Assembly (NCBI RefSeq): GCF_964204645.1
Contig: NC_134025.1
Location: 14,841,001-14,905,000, forward strand
Direction of reading: 5' to 3'
DNA: 64,000 nucleotides
From: Tubulanus polymorphus
Taxonomy: Eukaryota; Nemertea; Palaeonemertea; Tubulaniformes; Tubulanidae
Positions 20,635 through 31,043 of this stretch are shown piece by piece (position 1 is the first letter of the stretch; each line of letters starts with the position of its first letter). The notes under the pieces are model-generated. The model made no database searches and was not told where the DNA came from. It worked only from the letters and a program-made list of their open reading frames with translations. The position numbers were made by a program, and so were the translations under genes.

Positions 20635-21892
20635 CGAACTACTACAATCAGAGCGTGAAATCTGGGCTACGTGGCTACAGAGTATTCAGCGTGTAAATAA
20701 ATTAAGAATACGTCGTTGTTACAATCCGTGTAACTTTGGAGAGGTGGAACAGTGTCAGTTACACTGTTTTGCTGACGCAAGCGAATCGGGTTATGGTGTC
20801 GCCACTTACATGCGGACCACAGACTCACAGGGAAATGTATCGTGTATGCTTGTGCTCGGAAAGTCTCGCGTGGCTCTGCTTAAGGTCACTACGATCCCAC
20901 GTCTCGAATTGACCGCCGCCCTTACTGCAGTTAAGCTGAGTCTAGCGATCATCAGAGAGTTAGATATTAAAATAGATGATTTGATTTACTGGACCGATAG
21001 TAAAGTAGTTTTAGGGTATCTGAGAAATGAAACCGCGAGATATCGTACGTTTGTTGCAAATCGAGTGTCAGCGATACGAGAAGGTTCCGATATAAGTAAT
21101 TGGCGCTACGTAAATACTGAACTCAATCCGGCAGATGATGCCTCACGTGGGTTTACCATTATAGATGAACAACGAGAGAATAGATGGTTTAATTGGCCTA
21201 TAGACTGTGAAATCATCGGCACTGAGTGCGACTCAGAGGTGAAACATTGCGGTGTCACCAGTGTTACGGAAGAATCAGGTCTAGATAGAGTGATAAATCA
21301 TTATTCTAACTGGCATCGACTCAGGCGCGCGGTTGGTTGGTTTATTTCCGTGAAATCATATTTGAAATCTAAGGCAGAAATGCGACGTAGATTAGATGGT
21401 CAACCTAAGCAGATCGTTGAAGTGGCCTTGATCAAACTTAAGGTCAAAAGACCATCAGTCAAATCGCTAGAAGTAGCTATGGAAGTTCTAATCCGATGTC
21501 AACAAAGAAAATTCTATAGCGACGAATTCGAATCCTTAAAGAAGGATGAAAAGAAGCGTGTAAAACGGTGTAGTCCGCTGCATAAATTCGACACATTTAT
21601 AGACGAATCGGGTATTCTGCGTGTAGGCGGACGTACTAGTCGAGCAAGTGTTCCGTTTGAAGCTCGTCATCCTATTATCTTGCCGAAATTGTCACATTTA
21701 TCGAGACTGTTGATACGTGAAACCCATGCCGATATGGGCCACCTGGGAAAACAAGCTGTTTTAAGCAAACTGCGTGAGAATTACTGGATTCAGGGTGGAC
21801 CAGGTCTATCCTTGGAAAGTGTGTTCCGTGCCGAAAATACCAGGGTAGACTTTGTCAACAAAAAATGGCCGATCTACCGTCAGAAAGACTAG
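20549..21892 (+). CDS. pol: BEL Pol: RNase H and integrase zinc-binding domain
   Basis: The meaningful part starts near 20610. RNase H shows all four acidic residues in context: CFADASESGYG, IPRLELTAAL, IYWTDSKVVLGYL and NPADDASRG. The C-terminal third is the integrase N-terminus with IRETHADMGHLGKQAVLSKL. The Cys pair of the HHCC domain is encoded in the neighbouring frame (GKCVPCRK, near 21820-21845), so a one-base shift occurs at about 21800; the last 30 residues of this frame are out of register. Confidence 0.9.
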   Translation: MIQLAFWHHTYCLLKFFYRNCRRNAGWDDELLQSEREIWATWLQSIQRVNKLRIRRCYNPCNFGEVEQCQLHCFADASESGYGVATYMRTTDSQGNVSCMLVLGKSRVALLKVTTIPRLELTAALTAVKLSLAIIRELDIKIDDLIYWTDSKVVLGYLRNETARYRTFVANRVSAIREGSDISNWRYVNTELNPADDASRGFTIIDEQRENRWFNWPIDCEIIGTECDSEVKHCGVTSVTEESGLDRVINHYSNWHRLRRAVGWFISVKSYLKSKAEMRRRLDGQPKQIVEVALIKLKVKRPSVKSLEVAMEVLIRCQQRKFYSDEFESLKKDEKKRVKRCSPLHKFDTFIDESGILRVGGRTSRASVPFEARHPIILPKLSHLSRLLIRETHADMGHLGKQAVLSKLRENYWIQGGPGLSLESVFRAENTRVDFVNKKWPIYRQKD

Positions 21893-22230
21893 CCATCCGA
21901 GAACCACCATTCTCATGTACAGGTGTTGACTATTTCGGACCATTCGTAGTTAAGCACAAAAGATCCGAAGTAAAACGTTATGGCGTAATCTTTACCTGTA
22001 TGACTTCGCGTGCCGTACATCTAGAAATTGCTCATTCCTTAGAGACAGACTCGTGTATAGATGCGTACCGACGGTTTATAGCTAGACGGGGGCCGGTACG
22101 CTCCCTTCGTTCAGATAATGGTACAAATTTAGTAGGTACTAAGTCAGAATTAGAATTGTCATTGAAAAAGCTTGATTCGGATAAAATCAGTTATGTATTA
22201 GAGAAATTAGTGAGTAAAGTGGGAGTTTAA
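21865..22230 (+). CDS. pol: BEL Pol: integrase catalytic core, first part
   Basis: The frame actually opens upstream of this ATG and includes the zinc-binding Cys pair. From MADLPSERL it reads the core with the first Asp (FSCTGVDYFGPF) and the second Asp (RSLRSDNGTNLVG). The frame ends at 22228-22230 where a one-base shift moves the rest of the core to the next ORF. Confidence 0.9.
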   Translation: MADLPSERLAIREPPFSCTGVDYFGPFVVKHKRSEVKRYGVIFTCMTSRAVHLEIAHSLETDSCIDAYRRFIARRGPVRSLRSDNGTNLVGTKSELELSLKKLDSDKISYVLEKLVSKVGV

Positions 22231-22807
22231 CCCACCTACAGGTTCACATTTTGGGGGGATCTGGGAAAGGCTTATACGAGATGTTAGGAAAGTTTTATAT
22301 GGGCTGCTCAAAGAGCACCCGGGTCGTTTAACTGATGAATCTCTGGTTACTCTTATGTGTGAAGTTGAATGTATTTTGAACAATAGGCCTCTTACGAGAC
22401 AGTCAGGTGACGTGACTGATAATCCCCCACTAACTCCCAATCACCTTTTACTAGGTAGAGGTATTAGTTGTGATATTCCAGGTCTATTTGTAAAAAATGA
22501 TTTGTATGTCCATAAACGCTGGCGTAGTGACCAGTATCTGACCGACCAGTTCTGGCGCAGGTGGTTAGCTGAGTACTTTCCTCTTTTACAGGAGCGCCAG
22601 AAATGGCAGTCACCTAAACGTAATGTCCAGATTAATGATGTAGTTTTATTGGCCGATAGTGGCTCAAGACATAGTTGGGCCATGGGAAGAGTCATTGAAA
22701 CCTATCCTGACTCCATAGGGCTTGTCAGATCTGTAAAGGTTAAAACATTCAATAACGAACTTGTACGTCCGATTCACAAGTTGGTTTTATTATTAGAAGC
22801 CGAGTAA
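22223..22807 (+). CDS. pol: BEL Pol: integrase core end and DUF5641-like C-terminus
   Basis: Reads in the frame open to TAA at 22805-22807. It begins with the segment FNPPTGSHFGGIWERLIRD, which holds the catalytic Glu, then ECILNNRPLT, and then the C-terminal domain typical of Pao elements: KRWRSDQYLTDQFWRRWLAE, INDVVLLADSGSRHSWAMGR and the final VRPIHKLVLL. The internal ATG at 22355 is not the start. The 3' untranslated stretch and polypurine-like ttcgggggtcgg lead to the 3' LTR. Confidence 0.9.
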   Translation, partial: EFNPPTGSHFGGIWERLIRDVRKVLYGLLKEHPGRLTDESLVTLMCEVECILNNRPLTRQSGDVTDNPPLTPNHLLLGRGISCDIPGLFVKNDLYVHKRWRSDQYLTDQFWRRWLAEYFPLLQERQKWQSPKRNVQINDVVLLADSGSRHSWAMGRVIETYPDSIGLVRSVKVKTFNNELVRPIHKLVLLLEAE

Positions 22808-23206
22808 TGGTAAAAACTTGTAATACTTATATTTCTCGAGTTTAATCTGTCATTTAAGTAATTTAATTGATAAATTTACTGATCTTGTTTTTGTATTATG
22901 CTTGAGTCAGAATTTGATTTTTGCATTTTACTTTTGTATTTAATGTAAAAGGGGACTATAGCATGTATTGGTGTTGAGTGTAGCATGCTCTTGACATTTC
23001 AAGTGGCTTAAACGTCTTAATTTTGTTATTAAGAAGTTGTAATTTTCTAGTTTAGTTAAATTTTTTGAAGTATTTGATGATGGATAAGAATAGTGTATCT
23101 TTTGATGGTATCGTGATCTTGCCTTCAGTGAAGCTAGGCATAAGATAAGTTCATTTTATTATGATAGTTAATTGTGAGAAATTGGTTGGGCAATTTCGGG
23201 GGTCGG
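22808..23206 (+). other. BEL 3' untranslated region with polypurine tract
   Basis: No coding region between the Pol stop and the 3' LTR. The sequence is T-rich. The last bases before the LTR, ttcgggggtcgg, occupy the polypurine-tract position used to prime plus-strand synthesis. Confidence 0.6.
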
Positions 23207-23567
23207 TGTAATGTATGCCCCCAGCCGGCTGCTCGTTTTAGTTTACGCTGGTCCGGCCTGCGGTCCGTCTCCCCAAGGTCGGTGGAGATATTTTTTGGCG
23301 TGTTCGCGGGGATTGTCTTTCGGGCGCTTTGGGCGCATAGTTTTATTATTTTTGTCGCTATGGCTTCACTGTCGGTAGGTTTCACTTACTTCATTTTTAT
23401 CTTTTACTTTGTTTTAATATCTTAAATACTAAGTGTCCTTATATTCCCTTTTTTTTTTGTATTTTGTAGTTAATCGTTTCCGCTGTAATAAACGCATATG
23501 ACGACCTTGAACTCAATACCGTGGATTTTTAGTTTATTTCTTAGCTAAGAAGGTTCTAAGCCCCACA
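23207..23567 (+). repeat. 3' LTR of BEL
   Basis: Copy of 16936-17294 with two substitutions (gctgtggc to gctatggc, and gtctgtagg to gtcggtagg) and a T run longer by two. Followed by the target duplication ccaca. Confidence 0.94.
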
Positions 23568-23572
23568 CCACA

Positions 23573-23929
23573 TGTTATGCGATACAGAGAAATGGCGAAA
23601 TTTGTGGAGAAATTAATCAATTTCTCAAGATAATATTGATTAATCGCTCGAAACATACATAAAATTGGATTATTTCAAAAGGTACCTGTGTTAGTTTGTG
23701 ATTTAAGCCATTAATTGTGGACTGAAGTGAATAGAAAGTATAATTTTGAAGTGTTACTTTTTTCAACTGTGCTTTGGCCCTTGTCATCCCTAACATTGGT
23801 ATAAGCCCATCCGATTATAAAAAGCTTACCACCAATGATTAGGTAACTAACTAGGTTCATCTAGACCAGTATGGAAAAGATTGGGTTCGTTATTGTGCAA
23901 CTGCACAATACATGTATAATACATTTTCA
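23573..23929. other. Non-coding stretch right of BEL
   Basis: AT-rich, no supported coding region. A short match to 41.72-41.75 kb (catccctaac, a two-base indel, then ttggtataa) hints at a shared dispersed repeat end near 23790. Confidence 0.35.
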
Positions 23930-24882
23930 TCAGCCCAATTAGGTGGTCATTCATCCTATTATTAACTGTTTTTCTGGGAACCAACAAACATTTCAGGTTT
24001 ACAGTTTCAACCGTTATTAGGACTAACCAATACTAAGGAAGTATATATTCACCAGTTGAGACAAAGATTTGCTGATACTTCTAAATTTATTTCACAGTTA
24101 CAAAGGAGATAGCAAGTGTCACAAAAGGAGAAGATAACTCAACAATAATCGAGATGTCCGATTTATTCGAAGGGATAACTCGTATATCTGTATAAACCAG
24201 ATAGTTCGTCTCTAACATCAAACATGAAAACATGAACATGAAAAAGTTCACAGCCAAATACGTTGGTCCATTTGTTATTAGTGATGTTCTCGATTCTACT
24301 CATGTTTTGCTTACAGATATGAAAGGAAGATTACTTTGTGATGTATTAAGTATTAATCGTCTGAAACCAGCATTTATTAGAGGAGACAATGGTACAACTA
24401 TATCGAATTTGATGAAATTACAAGCGTTGAACAAAACTGATAATTCTGATTCGTGCCATCTATCAAAAGCTCAATTTAAGATCGTCGATGAAAGTGGTGA
24501 AATTTTATCAACAGGAGATGATGAATTTGTGTATATAGCTCAATATGAACCTATTAATCATGATTTTTATTCAGTTACCATGCATACTAATAATGGCTTA
24601 TCTTCAAAAGATATTTTGTCTGAGTCTCATCAGTTGAAATTGTTGGATAAAGTTGAAACTTCCATTCCAGGAAATGCTGAGTATTCATTGGTGAAAGCAA
24701 GATTTAAAGCAGGGGAACTTCAGTTATTGTTATCGTTTGACTCGGAGAACGGGAATATTGAAACGATTTGGTTCAATCCAGCTTCGGATGTGAACTATGT
24801 ACATATCGTAAACAGTGTGTTGAATAGCAAAATTAGAGTAACGGGTTCGCATTACAAATTTATGGATAATTTATGTTTTTGA
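23930..24882 (+). pseudogene. pol: gypsy-2 integrase C-terminal region
   Basis: From about 23930 the reading resembles the integrase C-terminal helix region, including YIHQLRQRFADTSKFISQLQ, broken by stops. From 24232 a 216-codon open frame starts with KKFTAKYVGPFVISDVLDST followed by INRLKPAF, the GPY/F-type module that follows gypsy integrase cores. The remaining 150 residues are uncharacterised, with a segment (YSLVKARFKAGELQLLLSFD, then IWFNPAS) weakly suggestive of a chromodomain-like fold. This is the downstream end of the element cut by BEL. Confidence 0.7.
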
Positions 24883-25157
24883 GAGTTACTTGAATCATAT
24901 ACATTAATAGTTTCAATTGTATTACCATACTCAGGGTGCATATACAATATTTTTACATGTGTATTAATGGAAAATTTGTATTTACAGGTAAACAAACAAA
25001 CTAACAAACTGTAAACAAACTAGAATGAGGCAAAGCCTCAAATGCCCTCGGCCTGAAATTCACCGCCACGTGAAGTTACAGAGTTTGTGGTAAATGCGTT
25101 AGAAATATCATGGCCTCAATTATTTCTATAAGAATGATATAAGAGAACATTGCACAA
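24883..25157. other. AT-rich stretch after gypsy-2
   Basis: No gene. A gtaaacaaacaaactaacaa stretch near 24989. The 3' LTR of gypsy-2 should begin here but no partner copy exists in the window. Confidence 0.35.
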
Positions 25158-25795
25158 TTTTAAATAGGGTTCTGGCCCAAGTGATACTCTACTTGTGTAC
25201 CGAATTTGAAAACAATCGATCAATAATTGCGTCCTCAAGGCTTTTAACGTCATTGTTCAAGTTGGCCCCCTGGTGGTCATAATTTGAATCAATTCAACCC
25301 AATTTTAAATAGGGTTTTGGCTCAAGTGACATCCTACTTGTGTACCAAGTTTGAAATGAATCGGTCAACAATTGCAGCCACTAGGCTGTTAACGTCGTTT
25401 TTTCATGTCAGCCCCCTGGCGGCCATAATTTGAATCAAATCGGCTCCATTTTAAATAGGGTTCTGGCCCAAGTGATATCCTACTTTTGTACCAAGTTTGA
25501 AATGAATCGGGTACCAATTGCGGCCTCAAGGCTTTTAACGTCGTTCATCATGTCAGCCCCCTGGTGGCCATAATTTGTATCAAATCGACCCCACTTTAAA
25601 AAGGGTTCTGGCCCAAGTGATGTTCTACTTGTGTACCGAGTTTGAAATGAATCGGTCAACAATTGCGGCCTCTAGGCTGCTAGCGTCAATTATCATGTCG
25701 GCCCCCTGGTGGCCATAATTCGAATCAAATCGACCCCATTTTAAATAGGATTCTGCCCCAAGTTTGAAATGAATCGGTCACCAATTGCAGCCTCA
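25158..25795 (+). repeat. Tandem array of 145-146 bp units
   Basis: Five units start with the ttttaaatagg block at 25158, 25303, 25449, 25594 (variant) and 25739; spacings are 145, 146, 145 and 145. Each full unit contains agtttgaaatgaatcgg-type sequence, an aaggctttTAACGTC-like segment and ggccccctggtggccataat. The last unit is shortened by a deletion of about 30 bp. Units differ by scattered substitutions. The frame at 25480-25662 (-) is chance. Confidence 0.92.
25700..25715 (-). promoter_or_regulatory. CTCF-consensus-like site in the 145 bp array
   Basis: Read on the minus strand this is TGGCCACCAGGGGGCC, which fits the 5' and core part of the CTCF consensus (TGGCCACCAGGGGGCG). The same site occurs in the neighbouring unit at 25555-25570 and with one or two changes in the others, always in the same orientation. 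Binding is inferred only. Confidence 0.4.
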
Positions 25796-25978
25796 TGTCT
25801 ATCAGCTGCAGAGGTCTATCCCCCTTATACATTTCAAGACCCAAAAATAACAAAATTGCTGGCTGCAACGAATTTGTTAGATCCAAACATGAATGTGCTC
25901 TTCTTTGGCATAGAATTTGGACTGATTCTAATGAACCAACTCACGGTACCATTTTTGAATTACGTAAAAATACAAGAG
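25796..25978 (+). pseudogene. LINE fragment, endonuclease-RT linker
   Basis: A frame reads IAGCNEFVRSKHECALLWHR and then TDSNEPTHGTIFELRKNTR. The pattern of a Trp-Asn/Cys-Asn start, an acidic-basic helix and a G-x(3-6)-M/LRKxTR end is typical of the linker between the endonuclease and RT domains of CR1/Jockey-like non-LTR elements. It is cut off on the right by the dispersed repeat starting at 25974. Confidence 0.5.
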
Positions 25979-26565
25979 CCCCAAGGGGCACTATGGCCAG
26001 CCTGTCAGCTTTTCATAAAATGGCAAATGATGCATTCTGTGGGTTATATTTGTTAAAATACACTCCCAGCTCAGAGTCAATACCTAATAATTTACACAAT
26101 ACAATTGTGTACAACAGACAGCGACTGGAGCTGGCAGGAACAAATACCTCAGATAAATCTTTTCCCTTGGTCTTATTGGTTTGAATGCGGAATAGAATTG
26201 AAATTGCTATTTAAATGCAATTTTAGAATCTTAAAATAAAACCTGGAAGTAAAACGGTAGACGATACCGCGGGTTCACGTGAACACCTGCTGATCTTGGT
26301 GGCTAAGCCAATCATAGATGAGTCTTTGCTTTCTGATTGGCTTTTAAAAACATAAAGATATTTTTGCGATCAAACTTTGGCAAAAAAGCTCGTAATTAAT
26401 TTTAATGAGGCCCCCTTTCCAAAATTTAGCTTCATAGAGTTTGGAGAATGGATAATGCTTAAATGAATGGTTTGTATGAATATATGCTCAGTTGCACAGT
26501 CTTAGAGCCTTTGCTCTGGAAACCATGTCATTTAAATTCACTCCATTTTATACAGTTATAGGCTG
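25974..26565 (+). repeat. Dispersed non-coding repeat, copy B
   Basis: Aligns with 679-1361 (see copy A). It starts caagagccccaaggggcact and ends near ccattttatacag. Copy B is inserted next to the LINE fragment and the 145 bp array. It encodes no conserved protein. Confidence 0.75.
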
Positions 26566-27364
26566 TTTGTATAGTTATAGTTAAAAACCATTCCCAGCCT
26601 TGCTTGACGATCTATTCTTGATTAAATGTAGCCAGCACAAGTGGACTGGGGTTGATGTTTATGAGATATTCCAGAGATATCATTATGATAAGACCTGTTG
26701 ATAGTAACCTATCTTGTTAACGGAATCTTTAGGTGTCCAAAAAGACTTCAGTGCAGTTTCAGTAGACTTTGCCTAAACCGGTACTAGTTTACCAACACAT
26801 TTTTAGAAGAAGTTTGTAGTTTTTCATTTGTTTTGTTGTATTTTGTCTAAAAAATTCAGTTTTCTTTTAATGTTCATTCATTATAAAGCTTTTCTAATAT
26901 CTTTAAAAAATCACTCCCAAGTAGCCCTTGAGAGTGGTTTACGAGAGTAGTAAATAGTTCTCCATGATTCTGATACGGCAAGGACTGCATTACAATACAA
27001 ACACTCCAAATTCAGTCTATTGACTAAGTAATTGATATCACATGCTACAAACACCAGTTGTTTGAACCAGACTACCAAAAAATGACTGAATTGTACAAGG
27101 AAATGACCGACCCAGTCATTTGACACTTGGCAATGTAATCTGGTCTAGTTATCGTAAGCAAAATCAAAAGCTTGGGGAGAAAAATATGAATTTGATTATG
27201 AATTTGACACATACCACTGTTGTGAATAGGGTAAATCTAAGTATTCAGTCCATAGTCTAAATATCTTGAAAAATCAGATCAAGCACACTTTTTGCACTTC
27301 GATGCAATTTTTTTCATCGGTTTTCTAGGATAATATTGAAAATCATAAATTCTTTCATACATAC
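26566..27364. other. Intergenic or intronic stretch
   Basis: No supported feature apart from a possible last exon of the minus-strand gene: after an acceptor-like tgtaatgcag (read on minus, ending near 26996) a frame continuing from the exon at 27365-27439 would give about 15 residues and a stop. This is weak. Confidence 0.3.
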
Positions 27365-27439
27365 CAAATTAGAGGAAGTACAGAATACAAAACAGTTATT
27401 TGGCAGAGCAGGAAAGTTACAATCACTGCCAATACAGCC
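27365..27439 (-). CDS. Exon of putative host membrane-protein gene (downstream exon)
   Basis: On the minus strand a tttcatttcag acceptor precedes a 75 bp block that ends at a gtatgt donor. In the frame set by the upstream exon at 30975-31043 the block reads 24 codons: AVLAVIVTFLLCQITVLYSV followed by LPLIW, a clear membrane helix. The split codon AT|G is completed exactly across the two exons, with both exons in the same phase. I do not recognise the protein. Phase agreement, good splice sites and a hydrophobic product on both exons argue for a real host gene, but a transposon exon cannot be excluded. Confidence 0.5.
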
Positions 27440-28008
27440 CTGAAATGAAACCAACGTAAAATTGAAAACAAAAATGAAACATAACTCCGTTTTCATTTGC
27501 GTTTAGTTTTACATCGTTCATACCGCGTTCTGTAATTCGTTTTTGTTTAGTTCCGACTGCCTTCTACACTTGTTAGGGACGATTATCCGTTTCAGAATTA
27601 AGCGTTTTGCTGCACGCTTATGGGTGCAACAAAATTTCGAACGCTCCTATTAGGCGTTTATAATGTTACTGCATGTATTTTACCATGTAGTCATCCAAAT
27701 ACAAGAAGTTGCACTCGAAAAGATGGAAGCTGCTATTAATACGTTCGTGCATTCGATGTGCGCGCGCCAGACGCGTTGAATTTGAACGGCAGTAGTAACT
27801 AGTTTGATTAGTATTTCTATTTCGTTTAATCAAAAAATGCAAAACAAAAACGCAACGATCTCCGTCGAACGCAGGATGCGTTATGAGTAATGTTTCTTCT
27901 AGGCTGTATCTTACTACAATGGAGTTTTATTAAAAGGCAATTGCCATCAAAATTGCCATTGCCATTGTATTTTCTGTGATAACAGAACCAGAAGAAATTG
28001 CTTTGGTT

Positions 28009-29323
28009 TTAAATGCTCCACAAGGTAACATTTCAATATTCAACACCCATATACTGAAGCGAATGACCTTGATACTCACTACAATCATAGAACATGTCAT
28101 GAGCTACAAATTTTAATTCATTGTGGTAACAAAAAATGCTTCTAGGTACTAATATAATATGGAAATACTAAGCTATTCTTCTATTCAACGCCCCCTGGTA
28201 TATCAATGAACCAATGACCTTGAAACTCAAACAACAATCATACAAGATGGTACACAAAATATGCCTTGTTACCAATTTAATATGGAAATACTAAGTTATT
28301 CTACTATTCAACGCCCCCTGGTGACCATATGCAAAACCCAATGACCTTAAAACTCACCACAATCATAGTACATAACATGAAATACAACTTTGCAATTGAT
28401 CATGGTAACAAAATATGCCTAGGTACAAATCTAATAAGGAAATACTAAGCTATTCTACTATTCAACGCCCCCGTATAAATATGGAATAACTAATGGCCTT
28501 AAAAACTCACCACAATCATAGACGATGTCATGAACTACAACTTTGCAATTGATCATGGTAACGAAATATGCCTAGGTACGAATATAATATAATATAGAAA
28601 TACTAAGTTATTGTATTATTCAACGCCCCCTGGTGACCATACACAAAAACCAATGACCTTGAAACTCACCACAATCATAGAACACCTTATGACCTACAAC
28701 TTTCCAATTGATAATAGCAACAAAATATGCTTAGGTATCAATTGAATGTGGAAAAACTTTTTCCCACCTACGAATGAGTACTGATGACACCGAGATGGCC
28801 GCCAATTGCGTCATAATTGGCTGATGAAAAATACCTGTCTCAGGTATAAAACATCCCTTTCCAAAGAATACCCATCACAAATTGCAATGAGAAATGGCAA
28901 ACCAGTAGGAAGCTACAGGACCTAGAATTCTGGCCAAAATTGACATTTTGGCCACTAAAAAGGTCATAGGACACCATCTTGAGTCAGATTGACCCAATTT
29001 TTCTTATGCCGATGGGCCCTTGGTAGATTCAAATATAAACGAAAGATCAAGGTAATTGATCAAAGCGTCTTCAAAATTTCCCTCAAAAACTTCAAAAATG
29101 TGTAAAAAGTGCTGATTTTGGCGAACAACAATGGCTGCCATCTTGATTCTGGCAGGGACAGTTTTTGGGCTGAAGATGTGTCTAGGGTATAAACCAAATA
29201 TCAAGACATTACATTGAAGCGTCTTCAAAACTTCCCAAAATAACTGGATTCCGTCTACGGATGGACGGACGGACGAAAAGTGAACGCAATAGCCCGCTGG
29301 GACTAAAGTCCCAAGTGGGCTAA
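28009..29323 (+). mobile_element. Pearl-like element, copy 1 (left end missing)
   Basis: The copy starts within the tandem core at aatgctccacaaggtaac and runs through four to five units (spacing 155, 113, 154, 158) marked by attcaacgccccctgg. The non-repeated 3' part follows from about 28750 (gtggaaaaactttttcccac) through the gacggacggacg stretch, and ends in the hairpin agcccgctgggact/agtcccaagtgggct followed by aa. The 3' part aligns with 37287-37890. No protein is encoded; frames such as 29004-29228 (-) are chance. Confidence 0.8.
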
Positions 29324-30731
29324 TAAAAAGAAAAGGGTGGAAACTCGTATACAGACACTTTGATTTAAAACTGCTGTAACTCCTAAATATCCAAAGGATT
29401 TCGATGAAATCTGTTTTAAATTGTTCAAAACATCCTATATTTTCTAAATATGTCTACTTGGAGGCCATTTGATAACGTTTCACCACTCAAAATCGCGATT
29501 AAATGCGCCGGAGACCCCCAAATTATCATGTACGGCAATTGCTGTGGCAGCAAAAATCCTCTACCTTTCAACTTCCAGTGAAGAGCTTGTGGTGATTTCA
29601 GCGTCTAAATCCAACAAACGATACATCAATCGAAGCACAACATCTTATATTTTGTTCATAACCAGAATTTATTCATCAAATGAACGTAATCTGAGTTTGG
29701 AAGAGCAAACTTTGCAGACAAATGGAAAGCTAATCGGTAAGATACAACTGCCAATTCAAATTCAATTTAATTGCGCAAACTTTCTGAAGAATATATTCGC
29801 AACGGTTTTGGTAGTTTAAAATACAATCCCTGTGATAAGACCCACGTAGAATACGATTTCAATAATCTAATGGGATAAATTAGTCATTACAAAGTAGTTT
29901 CCTGAAAGTTTGCAAAATAAAATTGAATTTGAATTATTACTTATGAAAAATCTTAATTTCGTGACTTCAAAGTTTTGTAAGTTTATATTGTATTTTATCT
30001 TTCTGAAAGAATTATTTTGTAATCAAATAAGACCAAAGATATGCTTTGTTTACAGTCCACGTACATTTCGTAGGGTACATATAGGCGCGGCAGGGAAACT
30101 ATTTTATATTTTGAAAAAACATTTTTTACAATATGAGAAAATATTAGAATAGAAATGATGTCACCAATCACAGGGTGGCTGAATATTGGGTCTTGGAAAT
30201 CTCTTCCAATGTATGGCTGCCGAGGCTAAATTAGCGGTACGTAAAAAATCAGCGTATGTACGTAGATTGTTATAAGTCCTGGATTTTACCACGAAAATAT
30301 TCAGACCTAGACCAACTTTGCTGCTTAGTATTTTCAGGTCACAAGAAATTACAATTTATTACAAGTCGTGGAGTGTCTAAAGTGAACGTTCTCTAACACT
30401 TCAATACTTTCAAAACAATCACTGGGGATTAAAATGAAACAATACCTATGGCAGATATGTGAAATAATTATATTCTCACCAGCAATGAGCATTTGGAATT
30501 CGCACGTTTACGGCACCTAATCCAATCAAACGTTCGCCATTATAGCTTTTCCATGGTTATTTTAGTAGCGCCGGAATTCCCCGTATATCCCAGAAACAGC
30601 CAATCACATTCGCTCGTAGAGACGACCCCCCCCCGCCCCCCCCCAATCGAGGTCATTGCAATTTTATACGAAAGAGCTACGAATTTTCCTGCCAAAAACA
30701 GTTTTTCGTTGAATTTCTAACAAAGTTGACC
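29324..30731. other. Stretch with one 116-codon ORF
   Basis: The frame at 29469-29819 (+) has no recognisable domain and may be chance. A second frame at 29910-30152 is likewise unsupported. A C-rich run lies at 30626-30642. Confidence 0.35.
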
Positions 30732-30880
30732 ATGTCATCGACGGAGGTTCGCCATGTCTTCAATCTCATCGATTATACATTGTTTAGGCCGAGAACCAAT
30801 AAAACATATGCTCACATAAAAAAACGTACCGCGATTTTACATGAATTGGCTCAATGCCAACTTCATATCGCTGACAAAGG
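30732..30880 (+). CDS. Possible first exon of an unrecognised gene
   Basis: A frame starts at an ATG in a fair context (gaccatgtcatcg) and reads MSSTEVRHVFNLIDYTLFRP followed by a basic helix and ELAQCQLHIADKG, where a gtaaac donor-like site follows. The composition is protein-like and unlike the transposon frames nearby. I do not recognise it. It lies antisense within the intron of the minus-strand gene, which lowers confidence. Confidence 0.3.
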
Positions 30881-30974
30881 TAAACCAAAAATCGAAGATG
30901 TCATGGCATGTTAAGGCAGGTTCAAACAATACCAATACATAGGAATTCAGGTGAACATCCGTTCAGATACTTAC

Positions 30975-31043
30975 ATTTTCTTTTGACCAGAGTTGTCAAT
31001 GACATGTACAAACAGACCACCGACAGCAAAGAAAAAAAGGAAC
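30975..31043 (-). CDS. Exon of putative host membrane-protein gene (upstream exon)
   Basis: On the minus strand an attttttag acceptor precedes a 69 bp block ending at gtaagt, a consensus donor. Inside, one frame reads FLFFFAVGGLFVHVIDNSGQ followed by KK and a split Met codon finished by the exon at 27365-27439. The product is a membrane helix with a polar tail. The intron would be 3.5 kb and contains the Pearl-like copy 1. Upstream exons beyond 31043 were not identified. Confidence 0.5.

Larger units (their letters stand above)
16936..23567 (+). mobile_element. BEL/Pao LTR retrotransposon, nearly full length
   Basis: Two LTRs of 359 and 361 bp bound an internal region with Gag, CCHC knuckles, A17-type protease, RT, RNase H, integrase and the C-terminal DUF5641-like domain. 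The target duplication ccaca flanks it (16931-16935, 23568-23572). I see two substitutions plus a two-base difference in a T run between the LTRs, so insertion was recent. All catalytic residues I checked are present, yet the coding sequence is cut by four one-base frameshifts. It lies in the same orientation as the surrounding gypsy-2. Confidence 0.95.
11542..24882 (+). mobile_element. Decayed Ty3/gypsy element (gypsy-2) hosting two later insertions
   Basis: Gag, protease, RT, RNase H, integrase and the integrase C-terminal part are found in the Ty3/gypsy order, in pieces. A hAT-like element sits inside the RT region (13140-14056) and a BEL/Pao element inside or near the integrase (16936-23567). 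Removing those leaves about 5.8 kb, near full length. Coding parts are split by frameshifts and stops and the RT core is deleted. No LTR pair could be found, so the outer ends are taken from the coding parts only. Confidence 0.8.

Noticed and set aside
25158-25795. CRISPR-like array
   Set aside because: The units are adjacent 145 bp copies without unique spacers, and the sequence is eukaryotic.
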